Shown: positions 1 to 8,268, counted from the stretch's first letter. The stretch is DNA of 38,780 nt from Bacteroidales bacterium (GCA_028708845.1 JAQVXZ010000024.1:1-38780), one strand, 5' to 3'. Notes: a model not told the origin generated them from the sequence alone. A program made the numbers and translations.

Positions 1-331
1 TATGAAATTGCTTCTCACTAAAATCATAGCATTGAACCTCTGATTTAATATTATAAGAACCATTATTAGCAGCAACTGTTTCAAAAGGCTCATAAAGAAT
101 ATGAGGAACATAATTAATCTTTAGAGATATTTCAACTAATTTAGATAATCTATGATCATAATCACCATTCAATATCTGAGTTACATATCCTTTAGAAACG
201 CCTAATACTTTAGCCAACTCAGTTCTATTAATATTATTCTCTAACATATACGCTTCAATATGAGCATATAATTCTAATTGTATCTTAGTTGTCCAATATT
301 CAGGAATTCTAAGTAATTCTTCTCTTGTCAT
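1..331 (-). CDS. XRE-family HTH antitoxin (HigA-like), C-terminus cut by the window edge
   Basis: I translated this reading frame by hand. ATG lies at 331-329 and the frame stays open to base 1, giving about 110 residues without a stop. It is a probable DNA-binding antitoxin that neutralises the toxin encoded just upstream and represses their shared promoter. Residues about 37-56 form a classic helix-turn-helix (TELAKVLGVSKGYVTQILNG), as in XRE/Cro-type repressors. It starts about 20 bp after the stop of the 133-aa gene, in the toxin-first order typical of higBA. The N-terminal extension before the HTH and the total length fit HigA-like proteins. The assignment as an HTH regulator is firm; antitoxin function is inferred from the neighbour. 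Confidence 0.75.
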   Translation of the reverse strand, partial: MTREELLRIPEYWTTKIQLELYAHIEAYMLENNINRTELAKVLGVSKGYVTQILNGDYDHRLSKLVEISLKINYVPHILYEPFETVAANNGSYNIKSEVQCYDFSEKQFH

Positions 332-351
332 TTTATTATCCTTTCATTTTA

Positions 352-753
352 TTATGATATCTCATCTAAAAAACTCTGAGATTCATTAATTAAACGATAA
401 AACTTTTCTATATCTTTCTTTTGGTTTTTCTTATAACCACCTAATATAACATATACATTCGGTTCTTTCTTATAACAATATACCCTCAATGCATCCTTCT
501 TAAACTCATATCCAATTACCTTACTACCTTTCTTAATAGAGTTAAACTTATTTGCAGGTATCATACAATCACTTTCTGCCATTATATCCATTATTGCAAA
601 TATAGAAGCTAAACTTTTTCGTTCAATATCATTTTCTTTAATACCATTAACGAAATCATCAAATAAACATCTACCACCTTTAAACAATTTACAGAAATGA
701 ATTTTACCATCATCTCGAACCTGTTCAATTTTCTCGACTGCAAAGATACACAT
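352..753 (-). CDS. Probable HigB/RelE-type toxin (phage Gp49-like)
   Basis: This 133-residue protein has the shape of the Gp49/HigB branch of the RelE superfamily, which are ribosome-dependent mRNA interferases. The C-terminal half carries the usual pattern of a basic strand followed by a hydrophobic strand and a lysine-rich turn ('ALRVYCYKKEPNVYVILGGY' then 'KKNQKKDIEKF'), matching the 'R-x-(hydrophobic)...GxxKK' core of the family. It is somewhat longer than typical HigB (about 100-115 aa). It is followed within about 20 bp by an XRE-type HTH gene and preceded by a perfect inverted repeat suited to autoregulation. No catalytic residue can be assigned with confidence. The pair could instead be a degenerate regulatory module. 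Confidence 0.6.
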   Translation of the reverse strand: MCIFAVEKIEQVRDDGKIHFCKLFKGGRCLFDDFVNGIKENDIERKSLASIFAIMDIMAESDCMIPANKFNSIKKGSKVIGYEFKKDALRVYCYKKEPNVYVILGGYKKNQKKDIEKFYRLINESQSFLDEIS

Positions 754-766
754 TATTTCTAAATTT

Positions 767-784
767 GTTTAGTAAAGACTAAAC
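767..784 (-). promoter_or_regulatory. Inverted repeat, likely autoregulatory operator of the toxin-antitoxin pair
   Basis: GTTTAGT-AAAG-ACTAAAC is a perfect 7-bp inverted repeat with a 4-bp spacer, ending 13 bp before the toxin start codon. Short palindromes at this place are usual binding sites for HTH antitoxins. Binding is inferred, not shown. Confidence 0.5.
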
Positions 785-888
785 TATTTAATTATTATAA
801 ATCTATATTCTTAATTAACAGGGTATTGAAATAACACAGAAAGCAAACTATTTATCCTAAATCTTGTGAATTCTGATTAAATATTCTC

Positions 889-990
889 TTTTGTCTGAAT
901 CAGGATTATGAATGATTCAAAAGATTAGCAAGATAATGTTGATGAAATCCTGGAAATCAAATCAATCTTATATAATCCTGATTCTGATTA
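889..990. repeat. A-type palindromic repeat, copy 1
   Basis: The left arm begins TTTTGTCTGAATCAGGATT and the right arm ends AATCCTGATTCTGATTA, with a diverged centre. It fills the gap between the toxin gene and the sugar transferase, and the final 'TTA' supplies the TAA stop codon of the sugar transferase (988-990). A second diverged right-arm remnant (CTTGTGAATTCTGATT) lies just to the left at about 863-878. Confidence 0.75.
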
Positions 991-1674
991 GGAGTTAAAT
1001 TCCTCTGCTGCCCTATCCAAATCAATTCTTGGAAGGGTTGGGAATGTTTTATAAACTAAATCTGATTTTGGAGATATTATAACCCAAACGGTTAGAAAGA
1101 TAATCATAAAGTCTACATATAGAGAGCGATTATTAAAATACCACTTCTCTAATTCTCCTTTATGAGGTTGTATATATTGTTTACTAAACTCTACTGGATC
1201 TTTTGCTTGAGATACAAAATACTCCTCATCTCTAAAGATAACAGAACCAATACCTGAAAGACCTGGAGTCATTTTAGAAATACAAGCCTTAACATCATCG
1301 GAATATAACTCGTAACCCTTCTTAACCAAAGGACGAGGACCAATTATACTCATATTTCCAATTAAAATATTAATCAATTGAGGAATTTCATTAATCTTAG
1401 TCTTACGAAGAAAACCACCCATAGGCAAAACTCTTGGGTCATTTCTTGTTGTAATAGTTCCAGTTCCCATATTAGGACTATTCTTAAGCATAGTTGCAAA
1501 CTTCCAAATCTTAAAAGGCTTACCTCCCTTACCTATACGTTCCTGAAAATAGAAAACATAATGCTCCCCCGTCAAAAGCAAACCGATAATAACCGGAATC
1601 AAAAGAGGAGAAAGAACCAACAATGCCAACAAAGACATTGCAAAATCAAAAATTCGTTTTATCACTTTATACAT
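988..1674 (-). CDS. Initiating sugar phosphotransferase (bacterial sugar transferase), copy 1
   Basis: A 228-aa monotopic phosphoglycosyl transferase of the PglC/WcaJ-C domain type (PF02397). It would move a sugar-1-phosphate from a UDP-sugar to undecaprenyl phosphate at the inner membrane. The re-entrant hydrophobic helix is at residues about 10-35, and the conserved ...GGFLRKTKINEIPQL... and MSIIGPRPL blocks lie at 87-116. The catalytic Asp-Glu dyad of PglC (usually LDELPQ) reads I-N95-E96-I-P here, so the Asp position is Asn. Variants of this kind exist in the wider family, but activity is not guaranteed. The dehydratase upstream suggests a UDP-GlcNAc-derived deoxy amino sugar as substrate. 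It is one of three such enzymes in the window. Confidence 0.85.
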   Translation of the reverse strand: MYKVIKRIFDFAMSLLALLVLSPLLIPVIIGLLLTGEHYVFYFQERIGKGGKPFKIWKFATMLKNSPNMGTGTITTRNDPRVLPMGGFLRKTKINEIPQLINILIGNMSIIGPRPLVKKGYELYSDDVKACISKMTPGLSGIGSVIFRDEEYFVSQAKDPVEFSKQYIQPHKGELEKWYFNNRSLYVDFMIIFLTVWVIISPKSDLVYKTFPTLPRIDLDRAAEEFNS

Positions 1675-1704
1675 AATATTTTATATTAGTGTGTTTGTCT
1701 GTTC

Positions 1705-1812
1705 TTTTGTCTGAATCAGGATTTACAGGATTAGAGGATGAATAGGATAAATAATTACGTAGTCAAGAATCAAGAAAATCTTTGAATCCTGTGAATCCTG
1801 ATTCTGATAATT
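1705..1812. repeat. A-type palindromic repeat, copy 2
   Basis: One of the cleanest copies. TTTTGTCTGAATCAGGATT plus TACAGGATT on the left is matched by AATCCTGTG and AATCCTGATTCTGATAA on the right, so the outer 25 or so bases on each side can pair. It lies between the sugar transferase and the 4,6-dehydratase. Confidence 0.85.
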
Positions 1813-1826
1813 TATTTTTCTCCTGA

Positions 1827-3035
1827 TCACATTTTCGAATCCAAATTCCTCCCTTTTTCTTCATGTTCGAAGTTTGGAATAAAATCTTTTAGGACTTTTA
1901 CTATATCTGATTTTTGTACATCATTAGAAGATAAGAGCTTATTCATATCCGTAAAGAACTTATCAATATCTGAAATTGGTCTTATAGGATAGTTTTCAAT
2001 TATACCAAGGGAAGAGAACCTCTCCATATTTAATTTCTCACCAGGAACAAAAAACTCTTCAAATCCCTTTTCACCAGTTGTGTCGGAAGTGAAATAATAG
2101 ACAGGATATGTTTTTGAACCCTCTTTCATCTCAAAAGCAAACTTACGAGCCTCCTCCTCCGAAGAGCAGTATTTAATGGTATAACCCAATTCCTTTAGAA
2201 AATTATCAGCAATAGAAGAGAAAGTCATCATTTGTTCTTCACCCAACTTAGGGAAAAATATTTCACCACTCTTACCCAATACACAAGCCAGCATACAAAT
2301 CTGACCACTCTCATCTGGAGAAACAAAATAACGCTTAACATCATTAGGAGAAGACAAAGGTTGGCGTTTCATTAATCTATCAATAAAACCAGCCAATAAA
2401 GAACCATTAGAGAAAGCAACATTAGCAAAACGAGCAGTAGTAACCTTAAACTTATTAGAATAAGACATAATCATCTCCTCCATAACCTTCTTACTACAAC
2501 CCATTATATTTACAGGATTAGCAGCCTTATCTGTAGAAACACAGAAAAAATGCTTAGGAGGAATCTCTGACAAAAGGTCTAAAAGTTTTCTCGCTTTAAG
2601 AACATTGTTTTCTATCAATGCAGCAACAGAATACTGGTCCTTCTCACTTCTAACATGTTTATGAGCAGAAAAATTAGCCACAATATCAAAACCACCCTCA
2701 TTTCTAAAAATCTTCTCAAAAATAGGATCAGCAAAACTAAGTGGATAAGTTCTATAATCCTCCGGAACAAACATACCATAAGTAGAACGCAAATCACGAG
2801 TAAGCTCCGTCAAACCATTCTCCGAAATATCCACAACAACCAATTTACTTGGCTTAAATGGCAAAATAGCACGGATATAAGAAGAACCAATAGTTCCAGC
2901 CCCCCCAATAACCAAAACCGATTTACCCTCAATCTCCTGAGTTAAAACCACTCTATTTTTCTCAATATCTCTCAAAAACATACTCTCTGAACGATGAGTA
3001 ATATGTTTTGCTATAAAATTGTTTACATTTATCAT
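1827..3035 (-). CDS. UDP-N-acetylglucosamine 4,6-dehydratase-like (FlaA1/WbpM catalytic domain)
   Basis: A 402-aa soluble member of the polysaccharide biosynthesis (PF02719) short-chain dehydrogenase family. It would convert UDP-GlcNAc to a 4-keto-6-deoxy sugar. The Rossmann nucleotide-binding loop GGAGTIG is at residues 44-50. The active-site block S167-T-D-K170 is followed by M178-x3-K182, so Met replaces the usual Tyr of the YxxxK pair, as in WbpM-type dehydratases. There are no membrane helices, unlike full-length WbpM. The product is the natural substrate of the LegC-type aminotransferase at 5099-6289, which a two-gene insertion separates from it. Family is certain; exact epimer specificity is not readable. 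Confidence 0.85.
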   Translation of the reverse strand: MINVNNFIAKHITHRSESMFLRDIEKNRVVLTQEIEGKSVLVIGGAGTIGSSYIRAILPFKPSKLVVVDISENGLTELTRDLRSTYGMFVPEDYRTYPLSFADPIFEKIFRNEGGFDIVANFSAHKHVRSEKDQYSVAALIENNVLKARKLLDLLSEIPPKHFFCVSTDKAANPVNIMGCSKKVMEEMIMSYSNKFKVTTARFANVAFSNGSLLAGFIDRLMKRQPLSSPNDVKRYFVSPDESGQICMLACVLGKSGEIFFPKLGEEQMMTFSSIADNFLKELGYTIKYCSSEEEARKFAFEMKEGSKTYPVYYFTSDTTGEKGFEEFFVPGEKLNMERFSSLGIIENYPIRPISDIDKFFTDMNKLLSSNDVQKSDIVKVLKDFIPNFEHEEKGRNLDSKM

Positions 3036-3045
3036 TTTATTTTGA

Positions 3046-3145
3046 TTTTGTCTGAATTATATTCCTTTTGTCTGAATCAGGATAATCAAGATTATTGGAT
3101 TAATAAGTTTAATTTACTAAATCACAGAATCAGTGTAATTGATGA
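3046..3145. repeat. A-type palindromic repeat, copy 3 (degenerate)
   Basis: Two left arms occur in a row (TTTTGTCTGAATTA and TTTTGTCTGAATCAGGATAA). The right side is badly decayed (CACAGAATCAGTGTAATTGATG). It forms the 3' boundary of the ATPase/nuclease pair. Confidence 0.6.
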
Positions 3146-3147
3146 TC

Positions 3148-3642
3148 TTAAATATTAATATCCGCCTGAATTAAAAGTCTAAAACCAGTTTTATTTTTAA
3201 ACTCTAACATATCATTTTTCTTTGAATATTGAAAACTTGGATGTCTTCTATTTACAGCATATGCATTTTTAAGACTATATATATTAGTTGGATGATTTTT
3301 ATTAAATAAACTAATTGTTGATTTTAATTGCTCAATTGCCTCTTGCATCCAAATTTTTTGTCCAGTTTTTAGTTCTACAAAGATTATCATATCTCCTTTT
3401 TTCGATGTCATCATACCATCACATTGACTTAATTCATCTCCATCAACCTTTACAATTATATTATGATCAACAGGAGTAAATAATATATCTTTATTTTTAG
3501 TGTTAGCAACCGTAGCAATCCAATTTATATTATTACTTGAGTCTGAATATGCTATTTTCCCATCATCACATAAGCCAAACTCACTGTCATTCCTATAATC
3601 CTCTTTTATGTATTTATCTTCAAAAAAATTTACCTTGCACAT
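3148..3642 (-). CDS. Putative PD-(D/E)XK-type nuclease partner of the adjacent ATPase
   Basis: A 164-aa protein that I do not recognise as a named family. Visible features: C74-D75-G-M, then a hydrophobic strand DMIIFVE with E90-L-K92, and Q105 within the following helix (EAIEQLKST). The order D ... E-x-K ... Q fits the PD-(D/E)XK nuclease core, in which the acidic residues hold Mg2+ and Lys assists cleavage. There is no signal peptide or membrane segment. The gene overlaps the upstream ATPase gene by 13 bp, so the two are surely co-transcribed and probably translationally coupled. Function as the effector of a two-gene defence or stress module is an inference. It could instead be a non-enzymatic partner that retains the fold. 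Confidence 0.5.
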   Translation of the reverse strand: MCKVNFFEDKYIKEDYRNDSEFGLCDDGKIAYSDSSNNINWIATVANTKNKDILFTPVDHNIIVKVDGDELSQCDGMMTSKKGDMIIFVELKTGQKIWMQEAIEQLKSTISLFNKNHPTNIYSLKNAYAVNRRHPSFQYSKKNDMLEFKNKTGFRLLIQADINI

Positions 3643-4847
3643 AAATCTTGAATTTCTAAAAGTTCACCAAATAATTCATCTGATTCTCTTAATGAAGCAT
3701 TTAAGAAGTTTTCATCTGAAGGAATATCCATGAATTTTTCTAATTCTCTTATACTTCCATTATTATTAATCTCATAAATACAAACATTCTTACTGCTAAT
3801 TCGTGAATGTTCTGGAACAATATTCTCCAATCTTGCTTTAATTAAATCATCTTCACATTTAATTTCATTTGATTTTATTGCCAAAGTAAGATAATTAACA
3901 ATATAAGGACTATGAGTAGTAATAATTAATCCATTACCAGAATGAGAATTAAATGCAGAAAGTAATTCCATAAGAATGTTTTTTTGAGACTTAGGAAATA
4001 AATTTTGCTCTGGTTCCTCAACAATATTCAAAAAACAATCATTCTTATATAATGTATTTAATTGATTAATAAGGGAAGTTCTAATATTATCATTCAATGT
4101 ATCATCATACAACAACTGTTTTATTCTTTTTTCAAGACGTTCACTCATTTCAATACTAGATTTATTATGAGAACCTTCGTCTTGAACTAATATTTTATTA
4201 GCTAAATAACGAGTTACTAAAATCAAAGGAATCAAAGATTGAAAACCACTTGCTGCCTCATGTAAACGCAATTTAAAACCTTCACCAACCAACCAAGAAA
4301 CCTTGTTTAACTTATCATATTGAAAAGAATAGCCCTCAATTGGTAAAGTAATTTTAGCTCCAATATTTTTTTTTGCCTTTTCATATTCAGCGAGCATAGT
4401 TGAAAGAGAATGAGGTAGATTTTTAATTTTTTCAGCATCTTCAATCACACTCATAAAATTCCTTTCAGCAGGAACATACATTATTTGAGGCATCAAAAAA
4501 TCCTTATTATTATTCAATTCCTCAATATAAAACTTACTCTTTTTATAAACAAATTTATAGTTGGTTCCTTTAAATCTTAATTCTGTATCCTCTTTGAAAT
4601 AATTTTGTATATTATGATATGCACAATGGTTATTCACATACCTATTATATTGAGTAATCCACTTTTCTTTAACATCACCCCTAATCAAAGCTTTCTCTAA
4701 CCAAGAAAAAGAAGAAATCAATTTTGCCATAGTACTTTTCCCCGAGCCCTGATCACCACAAAATAAAGTAATAGGATAAACTTGCATCATTTTACCATTA
4801 AATCCATCCTTAATAGGACCAAAATTACGAACAAATATCTCCTTCAT
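3630..4847 (-). CDS. AAA/ABC-type ATPase (AAA_15-like), candidate sensor of a defence module
   Basis: A 405-aa ABC-like ATPase. Walker A GDQGSGKST is at 31-39, a family-typical YVPAERN block at 124-130, an ABC-signature-like AASGFQS at 198-204, Walker B FLNIVEEPE with E277/E278 at 272-280, and the H-loop TTHSPY at 310-315. The insert between Walker A and the signature is too short for a long SMC coiled coil. This architecture is shared by the ATPases of several antiphage systems (the AriA subunit of PARIS, OLD and Septu PtuA). Here the partner is not a TOPRIM or HNH protein but a small ExK-motif protein overlapping by 13 bp. Both genes have palindromic repeats on either side and interrupt a sugar pathway. 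The ATPase call is firm; the defence role is inferred. Confidence 0.75.
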   Translation of the reverse strand: MKEIFVRNFGPIKDGFNGKMMQVYPITLFCGDQGSGKSTMAKLISSFSWLEKALIRGDVKEKWITQYNRYVNNHCAYHNIQNYFKEDTELRFKGTNYKFVYKKSKFYIEELNNNKDFLMPQIMYVPAERNFMSVIEDAEKIKNLPHSLSTMLAEYEKAKKNIGAKITLPIEGYSFQYDKLNKVSWLVGEGFKLRLHEAASGFQSLIPLILVTRYLANKILVQDEGSHNKSSIEMSERLEKRIKQLLYDDTLNDNIRTSLINQLNTLYKNDCFLNIVEEPEQNLFPKSQKNILMELLSAFNSHSGNGLIITTHSPYIVNYLTLAIKSNEIKCEDDLIKARLENIVPEHSRISSKNVCIYEINNNGSIRELEKFMDIPSDENFLNASLRESDELFGELLEIQDLCAR

Positions 4848-4964
4848 TTTTAACTTATTATTACATTTATCATATTAAGAAACACACACTCAATTACAGA
4901 CCTCTAACGCAAATACCAATATAATTATTACCAATTATATTTTCTTTTCCCTGAATTATCTCTC

Positions 4965-5090
4965 TTTTGTCTGAATCATCTCCCTTTTGTCTGAATCAGG
5001 ATTATATAAGATTTAAAAGATTAGCACGAGAAATACCTAAGCGAAATCCTGAAAATCCTACCAATCCTCCATAATCCTGATTCTGATTAA
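4965..5090. repeat. A-type palindromic repeat, copy 4
   Basis: Tandem left arms (TTTTGTCTGAATCATC, TTTTGTCTGAATCAGG, plus a weaker CTGAATTATC just before) and a right arm AATCCTGATTCTGATTA with internal AATCCTGAAAATCCTA. It lies between the LegC-type gene and the ATPase gene. The rest of the gap (4848-4964) is AT-rich, and I see no convincing promoter in it. Confidence 0.75.
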
Positions 5091-5098
5091 GATTAAGA

Positions 5099-6289
5099 TT
5101 AGTAATAAAGCTTCTTCTTAATATTCTCGTAGTAATTTGGGATAATTACTGTACTTGGAATATTGACTACTCTATCTTCCAACCACTCTGAATTTGATAA
5201 ATCACCACATTGGCAACCTTTATACATATCGAGTTTATTATTTAAAACCCATATAGGACGTGTCATAATACCATTTTCATTAGTATAAGTAAGGAATTCA
5301 TCCCTTGCAGCTCTATCTTTTAAAATTACAGCATTAAGCCAATAATTAGAACGGCAATCATTAGGTTCAACAAAAAGCTCAATATCTTTATTATCCTTAA
5401 AGAAAGTAATATACTTATCCGTAAGCTTACGTTTCTCGCCAATAAAGAACTCACATTGTTCAATCTGACCAAGACCCAAAGCAGCAGCAAGATTAGTTAA
5501 ACGATAATTATAAGCAGTATAGTCATGATTATATTCCCATTTATGAGGCACCTTAGCAGTTGTAGTAATATGCTTAGCTCTTTTTGCCAACTCTTCATCA
5601 TCAGTCAAAATCATACCACCACCACCAGTAGTAATAACCTTATTACCATTAAAACTTAAGGCAGAAAGCTTACCAAACAAACCAGTATGTTTTTCCTTAT
5701 AATAAGAGCCAATACTTTCAGCAGCATCTTCTACCAAAGGAATATTATACCTATGACAAATATCAGCAATTGCGTCAATCTCACAAGGATGACCGAAGGT
5801 ATGCATAGGAACAACAGCAGCAAAACGCTTTCCTGTCTTATTATTATAAGAAAAACCATCAGCACCTTTCTTAACATTCTCCTTCAAAAACTCCTCAAGC
5901 TTAACAGGACACATTCCCATAGTTCTTTTACTCACATCCACAAAAACAGGATTTGCACCAGTATAAGTTATAGCATTACAAGTAGCAATGAAAGATACAG
6001 GTTGAGTAATAACTTCCTCACCAGGACGAACACCTGCCAAAAGCATACAAATATGTAAAGCCGAAGTCCCATTAACAGCAGCAACAGCATACTTACTACC
6101 AGTAAACTCAGCAACAGCCTTCTCAAACTTATTTACATACTCTCCAACACTCGAAACAAAGTTCGAATCCATAGCATCCATAATATACTTCCTCTCATTC
6201 CCAATAAAACGAGGATCATGAAGGATAATAAACCCCTCCCTATCATTAAAAGTTTCTCGAACGAAACTAGTAAAATCAGCGTAATTCAT
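5099..6289 (-). CDS. LegC/PseC-type PLP aminotransferase (DegT/DnrJ/EryC1 family)
   Basis: A 396-aa aminotransferase (PF01041) of the LegC-like group that acts on UDP-4-keto-6-deoxy-GlcNAc to give the 4-amino sugar. Signs of the group are the N-terminal extension (FTSFVRETF, then FIILHDPRFIGNERKYI), GTSALH at 74-79, D188 in LVEDAAES, and the Schiff-base lysine K217 in SFNGNKVITTGGGG. It is the natural partner of the 4,6-dehydratase at 1827-3035. Together they give the precursor for bacillosamine-type or legionaminate-type sugars. It follows the crotonase gene by only 6 bp, so it shares the polysaccharide operon. The Leg/Bac distinction cannot be drawn because no synthase (LegI/NeuB) is in the window. 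Confidence 0.85.
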   Translation of the reverse strand: MNYADFTSFVRETFNDREGFIILHDPRFIGNERKYIMDAMDSNFVSSVGEYVNKFEKAVAEFTGSKYAVAAVNGTSALHICMLLAGVRPGEEVITQPVSFIATCNAITYTGANPVFVDVSKRTMGMCPVKLEEFLKENVKKGADGFSYNNKTGKRFAAVVPMHTFGHPCEIDAIADICHRYNIPLVEDAAESIGSYYKEKHTGLFGKLSALSFNGNKVITTGGGGMILTDDEELAKRAKHITTTAKVPHKWEYNHDYTAYNYRLTNLAAALGLGQIEQCEFFIGEKRKLTDKYITFFKDNKDIELFVEPNDCRSNYWLNAVILKDRAARDEFLTYTNENGIMTRPIWVLNNKLDMYKGCQCGDLSNSEWLEDRVVNIPSTVIIPNYYENIKKKLYY

Positions 6290-6295
6290 AATAGA

Positions 6296-7069
6296 TTAAT
6301 TATTAAATTTTGGATTTCTTTTTTCTATAAAGGCACCCATACCTTCCTTTTGGTCTGGGTGCTCAAAACACTCACTAAATAGATTTGTTTCAATATCTCT
6401 ACCAATTTCTATAGACTCCTCATATCCTTGATTTATAGATTTTTTAGCATTTTTTATTGCAAATTGAGATTTTAAAACAATTCTATTAGATATATCTAAG
6501 CACTCATTAATTAAATTATCTACTGAAACGACCTTATTTACTAAGCCTATTTTTAAAGCCTCTTCTGCATTAATTCTATCTCCTGTAAAAATCAACTCCT
6601 TTGCCTTTGCCATACCAACAATTTTGGGCAAACGTTGTGTACCTGAAAATCCTGGGATTATTCCTAGACTAAGTTCTGGTTGAGAAAAAACAGCTTTTTC
6701 TGATGCTATTCTAATATCACAAGCTAAAGTTAATTCACAACCTCCTCCAATAGCATATCCATTTACTGCAGCAATAACAACTTTTCCGAGATTTTCAATT
6801 TTATCAAATACTTTCCACCCTAATTTACCAAATTCCAATGCCTCTTCCTGTGTAAATGCTGACATTTCTTTTATATCAGCACCTGCAATAAAAGATTTTC
6901 CTATCCCAGTAATTATTAAAATATCAATACTACTATCACTTTCAACATTTTCTAAAATAGTATATATTTCATTTAGTAATTCTATGTTTAAAGAATTTAA
7001 AGTTTCAATTTTGTTTATAGAAAGAATTGCTACTCTATTTTCAATAATAAGCATACAAAATTTTCTCAT
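6296..7069 (-). CDS. Crotonase / enoyl-CoA hydratase family protein, copy 1
   Basis: A 257-aa crotonase-fold protein with both catalytic glutamates of enoyl-CoA hydratases: E112 in GGGCE and E132 in PELSLGIIPG. It also has the oxyanion-hole segment AGADI at 62-66. It looks fully active and resembles 3-hydroxybutyryl-CoA dehydratases. A fatty-acid enzyme is unexpected between a LegC-type aminotransferase and a sugar phosphotransferase. The nearby GNAT acyltransferase (7710-8264) suggests it makes a hydroxyacyl-CoA used to N-acylate an amino sugar, which is inference. The start may be Met6 (MLIIENRVAIL), which fits the family better than Met1. A paralogue is at 16126-16893. Confidence 0.85.
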   Translation of the reverse strand: MRKFCMLIIENRVAILSINKIETLNSLNIELLNEIYTILENVESDSSIDILIITGIGKSFIAGADIKEMSAFTQEEALEFGKLGWKVFDKIENLGKVVIAAVNGYAIGGGCELTLACDIRIASEKAVFSQPELSLGIIPGFSGTQRLPKIVGMAKAKELIFTGDRINAEEALKIGLVNKVVSVDNLINECLDISNRIVLKSQFAIKNAKKSINQGYEESIEIGRDIETNLFSECFEHPDQKEGMGAFIEKRNPKFNN

Positions 7070-7108
7070 TTTAATTGTATTTTTATCTAATCTTATAAAA
7101 TAATTCCA

Positions 7109-7705
7109 TTACATCCATGGCTCATTTAATTTTTTTCTCAAAACAGTATAAATAATTATCTTCAAATCCAGAAGAATAGATTGATTTTCTAAATAAGCAA
7201 GATTAATTCTAACTTTATCTGGATAAATAACTTCATCATTATATTTAATCGGATCATCTTGCAAAGCAAGAATTTCTTCTTCATTAGAATATTTCATACT
7301 TGCTGGACCAGTAATTCCAGGTTTAAGCAAAAGAATTTTCCTATCATCCCCTTCAAGTTTATCTGCATAACCAGGAACATCAGGTCTTGGGCCAACAAAA
7401 CTCATATCTCCAATTAATACATTTATAAGTCCAGGCAGTTCATCTAATTTATATTTACGCATTACTGCACCTAAAGGAGTTATTCTGCTTTCTCCTTTTA
7501 CAGAGATACTACTTCCACCATGATTTACTTTCATAGTTCGAAGTTTTATCATTGTAAATAATTTACCATGTTGCCCTACTCTTTTTTGAATAAAAAATAT
7601 TGGACCAGGCATTTTAATTTTTATCAATATTGCTATAACTAATAACAAAGGCCATAATAATAATATTCCAAAAAAAGCAGTAATTAAATCAAAAAATCTT
7701 TTCAT
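7109..7705 (-). CDS. Initiating sugar phosphotransferase, copy 2
   Basis: A 198-aa minimal PglC-type phosphoglycosyl transferase. The hydrophobic re-entrant helix is at about 8-30, FIQKRVGQHGKLF at 38-50, the intact catalytic dyad D88-E89 in KYKLDELPGL, and MSFVGPRPDV at 101-110. It ends with the usual amphipathic C-terminus. It would load a UDP-diacetamido or amino sugar phosphate onto undecaprenyl phosphate. The GNAT gene is 4 bp upstream, the arrangement seen in pgl-type modules where an acyltransferase finishes the amino sugar before transfer. All residues expected for activity are present. Confidence 0.9.
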   Translation of the reverse strand: MKRFFDLITAFFGILLLWPLLLVIAILIKIKMPGPIFFIQKRVGQHGKLFTMIKLRTMKVNHGGSSISVKGESRITPLGAVMRKYKLDELPGLINVLIGDMSFVGPRPDVPGYADKLEGDDRKILLLKPGITGPASMKYSNEEEILALQDDPIKYNDEVIYPDKVRINLAYLENQSILLDLKIIIYTVLRKKLNEPWM

Positions 7706-7709
7706 AATA

Positions 7710-8264
7710 TTACTCTGTTTGTTTTAAGAAATTCTTTTTCCATTCCAAGTATTCTTCCCTCAATATTGCAGTTGGAAACTCATCATGATAAGCATTGTTT
7801 TTAAAAATACTTTGTCTATAAACTCCTTCTTGTTTCCATCCACATTTTTCATATAATTTTTGTGAGGCTATATTATAATCCAAAAAACTACCATGTAATC
7901 TATTTAATTGAAGCTCTTCAAAGGCATATTTCATAGTAGCATATACCGCATCAGTTGCAATACCAATTCCTTTAGGAGTAGAACTATGTAATTTAATTCC
8001 ATGATCTGCTTTCCTATTTTTCCAATCAATTTCAGTTAATGTTGAAACTCCTACAAATTTATTTTCATAAGTAATAGCAAATCTAAAATTTAATCTATCA
8101 TTTATTATTTTATCAAACCACATTAATTGTTGTTTAGTAGAAGTTGGGAAACTCCATCCGATAACCATTTTCTCCATTTCTGGATCATTAACCATATCTT
8201 TTAGAAATGGCATATCTTCAATTTCAAGTGCTCTTAAAACAACTTTTTTTCCAAGGATATTCAT
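7710..8264 (-). CDS. GNAT N-acyltransferase (RimJ/RimL, PseH-like)
   Basis: A 184-aa GNAT protein. Motif A, which binds the acyl-CoA pyrophosphate, is KGIGIATDA at 98-106. Motif B is NIASQKLYEKCGW at 131-143, and the C-terminal strand is YHDEF. Close relatives in sugar loci (PseH type) acylate the 4-amino group of UDP-4-amino-6-deoxy sugars. It sits 4 bp from both its upstream and downstream neighbours, between an ATP-grasp gene and a sugar phosphotransferase gene. That suggests the acceptor is the nucleotide amino sugar. With a crotonase further down the operon, the donor might be a hydroxyacyl-CoA rather than acetyl-CoA. Confidence 0.8.
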   Translation of the reverse strand: MNILGKKVVLRALEIEDMPFLKDMVNDPEMEKMVIGWSFPTSTKQQLMWFDKIINDRLNFRFAITYENKFVGVSTLTEIDWKNRKADHGIKLHSSTPKGIGIATDAVYATMKYAFEELQLNRLHGSFLDYNIASQKLYEKCGWKQEGVYRQSIFKNNAYHDEFPTAILREEYLEWKKNFLKQTE

Positions 8265-8268
8265 AATA

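Noticed and set aside
4848-4964. Promoter for the ATPase/nuclease pair (GGTATTTGCG region)
   Set aside because: The sequence lacks a proper TAnnTTTG box, so I could not place a promoter although one is likely.
889-5090. Insertion sequence or transposon carrying the ATPase/nuclease pair
   Set aside because: The flanking A-type repeats occur at many other places, and no transposase, terminal inverted repeats of an IS or target duplication is visible.
5687-6058. Plus-strand ORF of 123 codons opposite the LegC-type gene
   Set aside because: It is the antisense shadow of conserved aminotransferase codons, with a low-complexity product.
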